Origin: an uncultured Leucobacter sp.
GTDB taxonomy: Bacteria > Actinomycetota > Actinomycetes > Actinomycetales > Microbacteriaceae
DNA length: 19,936 nt
Assembly (NCBI GenBank): GCA_945952575.1
Contig: CAMFIY010000009.1
Span: forward strand, 1 to 19,936
Direction: 5' to 3'
Of this stretch, positions 1-7,294 are shown in pieces. Position numbers and translations under genes: made by a program. Position 1 is the first letter of the stretch; the number at the start of each line of letters is the position of its first letter. The notes beneath the pieces are model-generated. The model saw only the letters and a list, made by a program, of their open reading frames with translations, did not search any database and was not told where the DNA came from.

Positions 1-317
1 TGCCTGCCGCGTCCCACGAGATCGGCGACGGCGATGCCCTCCGGCGCGATCGGCGACTGCGGGAGCAGCCCGAGCACTTTCGCGACCTCCCTCGTCGGCC
101 AGGCGTGCACGGACCTGCCGTCGAGCACCACCTGGCCGGCACTCGGAGACAACAGCCTGGCCAGCGACCGCAGCAGTGTCGACTTACCGCATCCGTTCGC
201 ACCGACGATCGCCGTCATTCTGCCCGACGCGATCGCGAGGTCGAGGCCGTCGACGATGGTGCGGTCGCCGTATCTCAGGGTCAGGGATTCGGCGACGAGC
301 GTGTTGGCCTCGGTCAC
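1..317 (-). CDS. Iron-siderophore ABC transporter ATPase, 3' part outside window
   Basis: ATP-hydrolysing subunit of a FecE/FepC-type importer that powers uptake of ferric siderophore through the two permeases encoded just upstream; it acts on the cytoplasmic face of the membrane. I read it by translating the reverse strand from a GTG start. It shows a Walker A motif GANGCGKST at residues 39-47 and a Q-loop (LPQSP) near residue 90. The signature motif, Walker B and the rest lie beyond the left edge, so about 105 of a usual 250-270 residues are present. The GTG overlaps the TGA of the preceding permease gene (GTGA, 314-317) and is preceded by GGAGG six bases upstream, which makes this start convincing and suggests translational coupling. 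The FecCD neighbours fix the subfamily; the exact siderophore cannot be told. Confidence 0.93.
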   Translation of the reverse strand, partial: MTEANTLVAESLTLRYGDRTIVDGLDLAIASGRMTAIVGANGCGKSTLLRSLARLLSPSAGQVVLDGRSVHAWPTREVAKVLGLLPQSPIAPEGIAVADLVGRGR

Positions 318-1375
318 AGCGAGCCTCCGGAGCGGTTGGTGCGGATGAGCAGGTAGATCAGGTACGGGGCACCGAGCACGCCAGTGATGACGCCGACCGG
401 GTAGCGGGCGCCGAGTGCGAACTGGCCGATGAGATCGCCGCCCAGCACGAGCACGGCGCCAACGAACCCCGCCGGAAGCAGCAGATTCGCGCCGGGGCCC
501 GTGATCCGGGCGGCGATGGGCCCGGCCATGAACGCGACGAACGCGATGGGGCCGGTCGCGGCGGTGGCGAATGCGAGCAGGGCGACCGCGCCGAGGATGA
601 AGAGCAGGCGCGCGGCGGTCACTCGGATGCCGAGGCCGGCCGCCGAGTCGTCGCCCAGCCTCAGTGCGGCCAGCGAGCGGCCCTGCGAGAGCATGAGCGG
701 GAGGATGACCGAGACGGCGAGGACGAGCGGGATGACGCGATCCCAAGAGGCGTTGTTCAGGCTGCCGGTGAGCCATTGCATCGCGACCTGGATGTCCCAG
801 CTCGCGGCGCGCGACAGCACATAGGAGATCACGCTCTGTAGCATCGCGCCGACGCCGATGCCGATGAGGATCAGCCGGATGCCGGCGAATCCGCCCGCAT
901 TCGACAGGAGGTAGATCGCCCCGGCGGTGAGCAGCGCTCCGCCGAGCGCGAGCAGCGAGACGACGGGGCCGCTGAGCGACAGCACGACGATCCCGACGAC
1001 GGCTGCGGCACCCGCGCCGTCGGCGATGCCGATGACATCGGGTGAGGCCAGCGGATTCCGCAGCAGCGTCTGGAAGCTCACACCGGCGATGCCGAACGCC
1101 ACTCCGGCGAGGATCCCGAGCACCGCGCGCGGCAGGCGCAGGTCTCCGACCGTGAACGAGGCGCCCGGCACCGTCTGGCCGAGCATCACCCGAAAGACCT
1201 CATCGATCGTGTAGAAGGTGTTGCCGATCATGAGGGCGGTGAGGAAGAGCAGAGAGAGCAGAACGCCGAGAGTGACCGTGGCGACGGCGTGCCGGCGGTG
1301 ACGGGAGCGGCGACCGGCGACGATCGCGGCCACATCGGCGCGCGCCCCCGCAGCCGACGAGACTGCGACGCTCAC
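314..1375 (-). CDS. FecCD-family iron-siderophore permease (second permease of pair)
   Basis: Membrane permease of the ferric-siderophore importer (FecCD/BtuC family), expected to form the translocation channel as a heterodimer with the product of the neighbouring permease gene. The 353-residue protein has a basic cytoplasmic N-terminus (RRSRHRRH) followed by about nine or ten hydrophobic segments. The family motif RNPLASPDVIG is present near residue 107, and a GPIAF segment near residue 275 corresponds to the ATPase-coupling region. Length is normal for the family. The start is GTG, overlapping the upstream permease stop in a GTGA (1372-1375), with a GAGGGAG-like ribosome site before it. The gene ends in a GTGA overlap with the ATPase. 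It is the FecD/FepG-like partner; which permease name applies is uncertain. Confidence 0.93.
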   Translation of the reverse strand: MSVAVSSAAGARADVAAIVAGRRSRHRRHAVATVTLGVLLSLLFLTALMIGNTFYTIDEVFRVMLGQTVPGASFTVGDLRLPRAVLGILAGVAFGIAGVSFQTLLRNPLASPDVIGIADGAGAAAVVGIVVLSLSGPVVSLLALGGALLTAGAIYLLSNAGGFAGIRLILIGIGVGAMLQSVISYVLSRAASWDIQVAMQWLTGSLNNASWDRVIPLVLAVSVILPLMLSQGRSLAALRLGDDSAAGLGIRVTAARLLFILGAVALLAFATAATGPIAFVAFMAGPIAARITGPGANLLLPAGFVGAVLVLGGDLIGQFALGARYPVGVITGVLGAPYLIYLLIRTNRSGGSL

Positions 1376-2415
1376 AGCTCCCTCACCCGCTGCCGGCGGA
1401 CGATCCAGATGAAGAACGGAGCGCCGATCACCGCGGTGACGATGCCCACCTGGATCTCCTCCGAGGACGGCGCGATGACCCGGCCGGTGATGTCGCTGGC
1501 GAGCAGCAGCGCGGCGCCGGCGAGTGCCGAGAACGGCAGCAACCAGCGGTGATCGGTGCCCGCGAGCAACCGGCAGATGTGCGGCACGACCAAGCCGACG
1601 AAGCCGATCGGACCCGCGATCGCGGTGGCTGTACCCGCGAGGACGACGGCGCCGAGCGCGGAGAGCAGTCGGGTGCGGAACACGTGCTCACCGAGGCCCT
1701 TGGCCGTATCATCGCCCAGCGCGAGGGAGTTCATGCCCCGCGAGCTGGCGAGGCAGATCAGGGCGCCCGCGGCGAGCACGGGGGCCGCGATCGCGATCCG
1801 CGACCATTCGGCGCCGCCGACGCCGCCCACCTGCCAGGACTGGAACGACCGCAGCAGGTCGACGCGCGGCAGCATGATCGCGCTGACGAGCGAGGCGAAC
1901 GCTGCCGACGTGGCAGCTCCGGCGAGGGCGAGTCTGAGGGGCGTCGCCCCTCCCCGCCCGAGCGATCCGACCGTGTAGACGAAGACGGCGGCGACCGCGG
2001 CTCCGACGATCGCGAAAGCCATCTGCCCGAACGCGTCGGTAATGCCGCCGAACGAGATGCCGATCACGACGGCGAGGGCGGCACCGTTCGAGACGCCGAG
2101 GATGCCCGGGTCGGCGATCGGATTGCGGGTGACCGCCTGCATGGTGACTCCGGCGAGCGCGAGTGCCGCGCCGACGAGGATCGCGAGCACTGTGCGCGGA
2201 ATCCGCTTGATGATCGCCGCCTGCGCGACGGTGTCATCCTGCCCTGCGAGTGCCGACATGATGTCGTCGAGCGAGACGGCGCGGACACCTGACGACACCG
2301 ACAGCACGCTGAGCACCAGGATCGCTCCCGCCCCGGCGAGGAGCCAGAGGGTGCGCACCGCGACCGGGCGCCGCAGGTCTGCGGCGACCGGTGCGATCGC
2401 TGCGGCTGAGACCAC
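1372..2415 (-). CDS. FecCD-family iron-siderophore permease (first permease of pair)
   Basis: Partner permease of the ferric-siderophore importer. The 347-residue, strongly hydrophobic protein carries the family motif RNPIADPGILGVSNGA near residue 96 and the conserved GPIGFVGLVVPHICR stretch near residue 265, which in BtuC-like permeases lies beside the ATPase contact loop. It follows the binding-protein gene by nine bases and in the same reading frame, separated only by TGA and three codons. The assigned GTG start has no clear Shine-Dalgarno sequence, so translation probably re-initiates after the upstream stop. The next in-frame GTG (about codon 20) would fall at the edge of the first membrane helix, so the first GTG is preferred. 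FepD/FecC-like by position and motifs. Confidence 0.92.
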   Translation of the reverse strand: MVSAAAIAPVAADLRRPVAVRTLWLLAGAGAILVLSVLSVSSGVRAVSLDDIMSALAGQDDTVAQAAIIKRIPRTVLAILVGAALALAGVTMQAVTRNPIADPGILGVSNGAALAVVIGISFGGITDAFGQMAFAIVGAAVAAVFVYTVGSLGRGGATPLRLALAGAATSAAFASLVSAIMLPRVDLLRSFQSWQVGGVGGAEWSRIAIAAPVLAAGALICLASSRGMNSLALGDDTAKGLGEHVFRTRLLSALGAVVLAGTATAIAGPIGFVGLVVPHICRLLAGTDHRWLLPFSALAGAALLLASDITGRVIAPSSEEIQVGIVTAVIGAPFFIWIVRRQRVREL

Positions 2416-2424
2416 CTGAATCGG

Positions 2425-3480
2425 TCAGCCCGCGAGCGGCTTCGCCAGCACGGCGAGGTAGTCGTCGAGCCCCCAGTCGATTGACAACGGCGACGGGTTC
2501 GCGGATGCCGCGAGCGGAGTCGCATCGCCGAGCGTGGCGATGCGTCCCTCGGCGATGGCAGGGATCTTCGACAGGAGCGGGTCTGCCTGGAGCACCGGGA
2601 TGACCGACTCGTCGCCGTAGACGACGAACACGTCCACGTCCGCGAAGCGCTCGGCTTCCTCGGAGCTGACCGTCTGGTAGAACTCGGTGCTGTCGGCGCT
2701 CTCCTCGACGATCGAGGGGAGCGGCAGACCGAGGTTGTCGTGCAGATAGCCGGGGCGGGTGTCGACCGCATTGTAGAAGCCGATCTGACTGAGGTCGGCC
2801 GGGTCGATGTAGGAGAAGAGCAGCTTCTTGCCTTCGAGCACGCGATGCTCGGACAGTGCGGTGGCCGCCGCCACCGTGATGTCCCCGATGAGCTTCTCTC
2901 CCGATGTGGACAGACCGATCGCCTTGGCGTCGAGGCGGATCATGTCGTCGATCGAAGTGCCCCAGGCGACCTCGGGGTAGGCGACGACCGGGGCGATCTT
3001 GGAGAGCGTGTCGTACTCCTCCTGCGTCAGACCGGAGTACGCGGCGAGTATGACATCGGGCTTGGTGTCGGCCACGGCCTCGAAGTCGATGCCGTCGGTC
3101 TCGTCGAACAGCACCGGCGTCTCTGAGCCGAGTTCGTCGAGCTGGTCCTCGACCCAGGGCAGCACGCCGTCGCCGTCGTCGTCGCCCCACGTGACCTTGG
3201 CCATGCCGACCGGCACGACGCCGAGGGCGAGCGGGACCTCCTGGTTGGACCAGGCGACCGTGGCGATCCGCTCGGGCTGCTTTGCGATCGTGGTCTCACC
3301 GTAGACGTGCTGGATGGTGACGGGGAAGGTGCCGTCCGCGACCACACCCGGGGCTCCGGTCGCGCTGTTCCGAGCGTCCGCGGCCCCGGCGATGCCGTCC
3401 GGCGAGGCGGGTGCGCAGGCTGTGACGCTCAGCGTGATAACGGCAGCGGTTCCAAGTGCGAGCATGCGGGGGAAACGCAT
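2425..3480 (-). CDS. Iron-siderophore substrate-binding lipoprotein
   Basis: Extracytoplasmic receptor (FecB/FepB-like, periplasmic-binding-protein family 2) that captures ferric siderophore and hands it to the FecCD permeases. The N-terminus is a typical lipoprotein signal: basic MRFPR, a hydrophobic core and a lipobox VTAC with the acylated cysteine at residue 22. The mature part contains the family features GETTIAKQPERIATV near residue 60 and the helix-linker layout including a DVILAAYSG segment. At 351 residues it is the usual length. AAAGGAA precedes the ATG by seven bases. A DtxR/IdeR-type iron box lies about 87 bases upstream of the start, so the operon is probably de-repressed under iron starvation. 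First gene of the four-gene iron operon. Confidence 0.94.
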   Translation of the reverse strand: MRFPRMLALGTAAVITLSVTACAPASPDGIAGAADARNSATGAPGVVADGTFPVTIQHVYGETTIAKQPERIATVAWSNQEVPLALGVVPVGMAKVTWGDDDGDGVLPWVEDQLDELGSETPVLFDETDGIDFEAVADTKPDVILAAYSGLTQEEYDTLSKIAPVVAYPEVAWGTSIDDMIRLDAKAIGLSTSGEKLIGDITVAAATALSEHRVLEGKKLLFSYIDPADLSQIGFYNAVDTRPGYLHDNLGLPLPSIVEESADSTEFYQTVSSEEAERFADVDVFVVYGDESVIPVLQADPLLSKIPAIAEGRIATLGDATPLAASANPSPLSIDWGLDDYLAVLAKPLAG

Positions 3481-3566
3481 GGGCGTTCCTTTCGTTCAGG
3501 GGTGGGAGGTGGCACCGGTGCAGGGTGCGCCTCGGCGAGATGGCTCGAGGTGAAGCATATCTGAAA

Positions 3567-3585
3567 TTAGGTAAGGCTTACCTAT
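3567..3585 (-). promoter_or_regulatory. DtxR/IdeR-type iron box
   Basis: The 19-mer TTAGGTAAGGCTTACCTAT is a near-perfect dyad (AGGTAAG-G-CTTACCT exact) and closely matches the known DtxR/IdeR operator consensus TTAGGTTAGGCTAACCTAA. It lies upstream of the siderophore binding-protein gene, as expected for iron-dependent repression. It is itself flanked by a 7-bp inverted repeat, ATCTGAA (3559-3565) and TTCAGAT (3591-3597), which may extend the operator or fold in the transcript. I could not place a convincing -35; a TATGCT hexamer just downstream on the reverse strand (3554-3559) is a possible -10. Confidence 0.88.
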
Positions 3586-3861
3586 CTATCTTCAGATGAA
3601 GTTGCGATAGGGTCGGATCCACCCCGGCTGCCGCCCGAAAGACACCGTGCGCACCGTTCGGCCCAGGACGGAGAACAAGCATCCGACTCCGGGAGAGGTC
3701 GACCCCGCACACTAGGCAGGAAGCCTCAGCAAGTGACACGCAGGAGGCAGCGGCGACTCCCGCCCAAACGTCCGCGAGGACCGGAACGCGCCTCTCGAAA
3801 CGAACCGGTGGCGAGGAGGGCGCCGGATGCACCTCGACGGGCCGCTCATGGCTCCGCACCG

Positions 3862-3876
3862 GCAGACTCGGTCTGC
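3862..3876 (-). terminator. Hairpin after D-aminoacylase gene, probable terminator
   Basis: Perfect 6-bp inverted repeat GCAGAC-TCG-GTCTGC beginning nine bases beyond the D-aminoacylase TAG stop (3886-3888), extendable by two C-G pairs across a one-base bulge. There is no T-run after it, as is common for actinobacterial terminators; the three-base loop is tight. Position is the main support. Confidence 0.45.
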
Positions 3877-3885
3877 GGCGAGCCG

Positions 3886-5496
3886 CTATGCCGGATCGCG
3901 CGTGAGGAGCCTGCCGCTGCGCTCACCGGTCCAGGCGGAGCCCTGATAGGCGCATCGCCCGTTCACGTATACCTCGTGTACGCCGGCCGGTTCGGCACGC
4001 GGCGTCTCGTAGCTCGCGCCATCGGCAATGGTTTCCGGGTCGAAAAGCACCAGATCCGCGGCGTATCCGGGAACGATCCGCCCACGATCCGTCAGGCCGA
4101 ATATCTCGGCGCTCAAACCGGTCATTCGATGCACGGCTTCGGCGAGCGTGAGCACGCCCTCCTCGCGCACGAAGCGGCGCAGCACTCGGGGAAAGCTCCC
4201 GGCACGGCGCGGGTGCGGCAGGTCATCGCTGCGATAGGGAAGGCCATCGGTGCCCACCGCGGTGAACGGATCGGCGAGGATCTCGGCGATGGACTCCTCC
4301 GACATCGAGAACTCGAGCATCGCCACCTGGGTGCCGTGCTCCGCGACCAGCGAGTAGAGCACCTCGTGCGGATCGCGGTCGGTTCCGTCCGCGATCTGTT
4401 GCAGGGTGAGCCCCTGGTACTCGCCCGTCGGCGTATATGAGATCGCGATGTCAGAGTAGGAGGCCCCGGCGAGAATGTTCTCCCAGCCTTCAATGCGCAG
4501 ATCCGGCCCCAGAGTCGCCAGGATTTCTCGGCGCACCTCGGAATCACGCAGCGCGGCTCCGCCTCCGGTGTTGACGAGGTTCTGCGCCCAGGGCGGCAGG
4601 CATGCGGAGAGCGTCGTGGAAGCCGCCGTGTACGGGTAGATGTCCTGCGTCACCCGCACGCCGCGTGTCCGCGCAGCGCGCAGCGCGGCCAGAGCACGCG
4701 GCGCCAGCGGCCAGTTCTGCCGGCCCGCGGCCTTCAGATGCGAGACGTGCAAGCGCGCCTCCGCCCCCTCCACGGTAGCGAGCGCCTCATCCACGCTCTG
4801 GAGCAGTCGATCCGCCTCGTTGCGCATATGGGTGGCGTACACCGCGTTCGGCGGGAGCAGACGCACGAGCTCGCGCAGCTCCGAGGTGTCGGCGTTCATC
4901 GACGGGCTGTAGATCAGCCCCGAGCTCAGCCCGAAGGCACCGGCCTCCAGAGCCTCCTCGAGCAGCAATCGCGTCATCCGATTCTCCTCGACGGAAAGCG
5001 ACCCCGGCCGAGCTCCGGCCGCCGCACCGCGCAGCGCCCCATGGCCGACGAGCGGCACCAGGTTGGTGAGCGTGCCTCCGGCGCCGATCACCTCGCACCA
5101 TTCGCCGAAGCTGCGCCAGCGCAGTTCGGTGTCGGGGAACAGCGAGGCCGCGAGCATCTGCGAGGTGGAACGGATGCCGGACGGTGCGGGTGCCGTGGAA
5201 CTGCCGCAATTGCCCACGACCTCCGTCGTGATGCCCTGCGAGATCTTCGAGATATCGGGGTGGGGCGTGCCCAGGGTGAGCGGGCTCAGATCCGCGTGCG
5301 AGTGCACATCTATGAAGCCGGGGGCGATCGCGCGGCGCGGAGTGGAAGCGTCATCCGCCCGATCCCTCGACCCCGCGCAGACGGCTTCGACGCGAACGAT
5401 CCGGTCCCCCGCGATCTCCACGACGCCCGGGTAGGGCTCGTTACCGCTACCGTCGATGATCAGGACGTCCTCGAAAACTACGCGGTGCGCGGTCAT
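3886..5496 (-). CDS. N-acyl-D-amino-acid deacylase (D-aminoacylase), amidohydrolase superfamily
   Basis: Predicted to hydrolyse N-acyl-D-amino acids to free D-amino acid and carboxylate in the cytoplasm, using a metal-dependent amidohydrolase barrel. The layout matches known D-aminoacylases: HSH metal pair at H65/H67, the VGNCG segment with metal-ligand-type C97, THMRNE at H223, HVSHLK at H253, DIYPY near 285, the catalytic-type GTDG aspartate D417 followed by HPRRAGSFPRVL, and the C-terminal PGYAADLVLFDPETI. Length is 536 residues, slightly longer than the classic ~480-residue enzymes. The ATG at 5496 is chosen over one 18 bases upstream because GGGAGG (5502-5507) is spaced five bases from it. 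It follows the PucR gene by 84 bases on the same strand. The acyl group and side chain are not determinable; the decarboxylase and peptide importer nearby suggest a diamino-acid derivative. Confidence 0.9.
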   Translation of the reverse strand: MTAHRVVFEDVLIIDGSGNEPYPGVVEIAGDRIVRVEAVCAGSRDRADDASTPRRAIAPGFIDVHSHADLSPLTLGTPHPDISKISQGITTEVVGNCGSSTAPAPSGIRSTSQMLAASLFPDTELRWRSFGEWCEVIGAGGTLTNLVPLVGHGALRGAAAGARPGSLSVEENRMTRLLLEEALEAGAFGLSSGLIYSPSMNADTSELRELVRLLPPNAVYATHMRNEADRLLQSVDEALATVEGAEARLHVSHLKAAGRQNWPLAPRALAALRAARTRGVRVTQDIYPYTAASTTLSACLPPWAQNLVNTGGGAALRDSEVRREILATLGPDLRIEGWENILAGASYSDIAISYTPTGEYQGLTLQQIADGTDRDPHEVLYSLVAEHGTQVAMLEFSMSEESIAEILADPFTAVGTDGLPYRSDDLPHPRRAGSFPRVLRRFVREEGVLTLAEAVHRMTGLSAEIFGLTDRGRIVPGYAADLVLFDPETIADGASYETPRAEPAGVHEVYVNGRCAYQGSAWTGERSGRLLTRDPA

Positions 5497-5501
5497 GGCT
5501 G

Positions 5502-5507
5502 CCTCCC
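5502..5507 (-). promoter_or_regulatory. Ribosome binding site deciding the D-aminoacylase start
   Basis: GGGAGG on the reverse strand, five bases before the ATG at 5496. It lies inside the longer reading frame that begins at 5514, so the downstream ATG is the better start. Confidence 0.75.
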
Positions 5508-5520
5508 GTTGCATGGCCTC

Positions 5521-5534
5521 GATCCGAACGGATC
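5521..5534. repeat. 14-base dyad in the D-aminoacylase leader
   Basis: GATCCGAACGGATC is a 6-bp inverted repeat with a two-base centre, located 25 bases upstream of the D-aminoacylase ATG and downstream of the PucR stop. Its form suits a dimeric regulator's operator, but I find no second copy in the divergent promoter region, so regulation by the adjacent PucR is only a guess. Confidence 0.35.
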
Positions 5535-5580
5535 ACCGCTCTCACGCTAACTGCGAGGCGAGCACCGTGGACTGTAAGAT

Positions 5581-7197
5581 TCACTCATTCTGCTCATTGA
5601 GCGATGAGGATTTCTCCAGCGCCTGGAGCTGCAGCCAGATTGCGAGCGGCGGATCGGTTCCGGAGACATCCAGACCGAACGACTCCGTGACGCGACGCAG
5701 GCGGTTGCGCACCGTATTCTCGTGCACACGCAAGCGCTGCGCCGTGCGGGGTACGTTGCTGAAGCACTCGAAGTAGATGAGCATGGTCGTCGCGGTCTGC
5801 CGTTCATGCTCCCAAAGTCTCACCACTCGGGAGTCGAACAGTTCCGGCTGCTGTACCAACTGGGCCGATACTCGTGAAATCAGGAGCGCCGAGCGGAGTC
5901 GCTCCGAGGTGAGCACCCGATGCGGTGCAGCATCTTGTTCGGCTACTCGGAAGAACTCCTCCGCGTTGTCCCGCAAGTCGGCGAGCTGCTCCGGGCGCTC
6001 TAGCGTTCCCGGGATGGCTACGACCGTACCGGCTCCGACCAGCCGGTCCAGCGCCGGCAGGAGCGACTCAGCCGTCTGCACCGCTTCGCCGTCCAGGTCC
6101 AGCAGTGCACACACCCGACGCTGGTGCACCACGACCACCAGCTCGGGATGATGCGCGCTCAACTGGCGGCGCAACGCGCTGCGGAGTTGCGCCAAACGGG
6201 CGGTGTTCACATCGGATCTAGGATGAAACACCAGCAGCGTGGGATGCTGCGGCTCGCGGAAGCCCAGTTCCATGAGTTCGGTGCCTGCCACGACTCTCCC
6301 GTCCAGCATGCTCCTGAAGAGTTCCTCGCGCGGATACTGCCCGGCCTCGCGCACGCGGATATCGTCGAGCAGATGCGCGGAGGCCACGCGAGCCGCATGC
6401 ACGAGCGCTCGACTTGATTCCGCTGGAATCGATCCGTTGCCGCCGGCATCGATCACCCAGATGCTGCCGAGCGGATATGAGCCCGCGCGTATCGCGATGG
6501 CCGCCCGTGCGTGTTCGTCGTTGGCCGCGGGGAACTTGAGCGGCCCGTCCGCTTGCATCACTGCGCGGTACTGGACGTCATTGACGGGAGACTCGGGCAC
6601 CCGCCTCGCCAGAATGCCCTCGGAGCGGAACGAATCGATCAGCTGTCCGGGCAGAGAGGAGTATGCGATGATGCGGCGGCCGAGGTCTTCGATCGCCACC
6701 GATCCGCCGAAACGCGCCGCAAGCTGGTCCGCGAGCCCGAACAGCGGCTCGGCGCTTCGACCGGAACGCGCGTCCTCGACGCGCACGCGCTCGCCGAGTG
6801 CTGTGGCGAGCATGGCCTCGAAGGTGCGCCAGGCGACTCCGGGCGCCAGACGCAGGATCGACACAGCGTGCCGACGAGAGATCTCCTCGGTAGCGACGCC
6901 GTGATCCAGTGCGTGCGAGAGCACCAGTGCGGCGCAGCCTAGCCGAGCTGCCTGCCCGGCCAAGCCGTCGAGCTGCGCGACGCCGGGCTGCGTGGCCGCC
7001 GGCACGAGCAGCAGCAGCCCCTCTGGCTCGCGAAGTCCGTCGAAGGAGTCGACGAATTCGAACCCGTGCACCGGCACCGCGGGATCCGTCAGCTCCATCG
7101 GCTGCAGGGCTCGCGGCCCCAGCAGCGCCACTACCTCGCCCAGGCTCAGCTCAGACGGCTCGGCGGGCTCGAGGAGTGGAGAAAAGGCACTATCCAT
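5581..7197 (-). CDS. PucR/CdaR-type transcriptional regulator
   Basis: Predicted DNA-binding regulator of the adjacent D-amino-acid cluster. The 538-residue protein has an N-terminal sensory part (about 20-150, PucR-like), a middle region (about 165-430) resembling GAF/GGDEF-like ligand-sensing folds of this group, and a C-terminal PucR helix-turn-helix at about 465-511 recognised by FSNVPRTAQRLRVHENTVRNR. The HTH at the C-terminus and this length are normal for the family, whose members often activate catabolic operons in response to a pathway metabolite. It is transcribed divergently from the decarboxylase-transporter operon across 97 bases and is followed by the D-aminoacylase. No good ribosome site precedes its ATG; a TATCTT hexamer ends six bases before it, so the transcript may be leaderless. 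The inducer is unknown. Confidence 0.88.
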   Translation of the reverse strand: MDSAFSPLLEPAEPSELSLGEVVALLGPRALQPMELTDPAVPVHGFEFVDSFDGLREPEGLLLLVPAATQPGVAQLDGLAGQAARLGCAALVLSHALDHGVATEEISRRHAVSILRLAPGVAWRTFEAMLATALGERVRVEDARSGRSAEPLFGLADQLAARFGGSVAIEDLGRRIIAYSSLPGQLIDSFRSEGILARRVPESPVNDVQYRAVMQADGPLKFPAANDEHARAAIAIRAGSYPLGSIWVIDAGGNGSIPAESSRALVHAARVASAHLLDDIRVREAGQYPREELFRSMLDGRVVAGTELMELGFREPQHPTLLVFHPRSDVNTARLAQLRSALRRQLSAHHPELVVVVHQRRVCALLDLDGEAVQTAESLLPALDRLVGAGTVVAIPGTLERPEQLADLRDNAEEFFRVAEQDAAPHRVLTSERLRSALLISRVSAQLVQQPELFDSRVVRLWEHERQTATTMLIYFECFSNVPRTAQRLRVHENTVRNRLRRVTESFGLDVSGTDPPLAIWLQLQALEKSSSLNEQNE

Positions 7198-7294
7198 TCA
7201 CCAAAGATATGAGATTTCTCCATCACTCGCCCGATTCTTCGCTTCTACGCTGGAAGCACTCACTGAACAGGACCACAACCGGAGGAGCAGCGAG
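7198..7294. promoter_or_regulatory. Divergent promoter region between regulator and decarboxylase operon
   Basis: These 97 bases must carry the promoters for both the leftward PucR gene and the rightward decarboxylase-transporter operon. On the left-reading strand TATCTT close to the ATG is a possible leaderless -10. On the right-reading strand TACGCT (7246-7251) is a possible -10, with no good -35. No strong dyad was found, so the operator is unassigned. Confidence 0.5.
7281..7287 (+). promoter_or_regulatory. Ribosome binding site deciding the decarboxylase start
   Basis: GGAGGAG seven bases before the ATG at 7295. The reading frame is open about 300 bases further upstream through the divergent PucR gene, but homology to the LysA family and this site place the start at 7295. 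Confidence 0.85.

Larger units (their letters stand above)
3481..3885. other. 405-base intergenic region upstream of iron operon
   Basis: No convincing gene. It holds the Shine-Dalgarno and leader of the siderophore binding-protein gene, the iron box at 3567-3585 with its outer inverted repeat, and at its right end a hairpin just after the D-aminoacylase stop. The remaining stretch (about 3600-3855) has an open frame on the reverse strand, but it runs through the iron box, has no recognisable domain, and is not supported. Confidence 0.7.

Noticed and set aside
3578..3859. 93-codon reverse-strand open frame between iron operon and D-aminoacylase
   Set aside because: It overlaps the iron box, has no recognisable domain and no good ribosome site, and its composition resembles the spurious frames common in GC-rich intergenic DNA.
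7211..7220. GAGATTTCTC as a PucR operator in the divergent promoter
   Set aside because: Only four bases on each side are complementary; too weak to call a binding site.
6992..7294. Upstream extension of the first LysA-like frame
   Set aside because: It crosses the divergent promoter and the PucR gene; GGAGGAG and family homology support the start at 7295.
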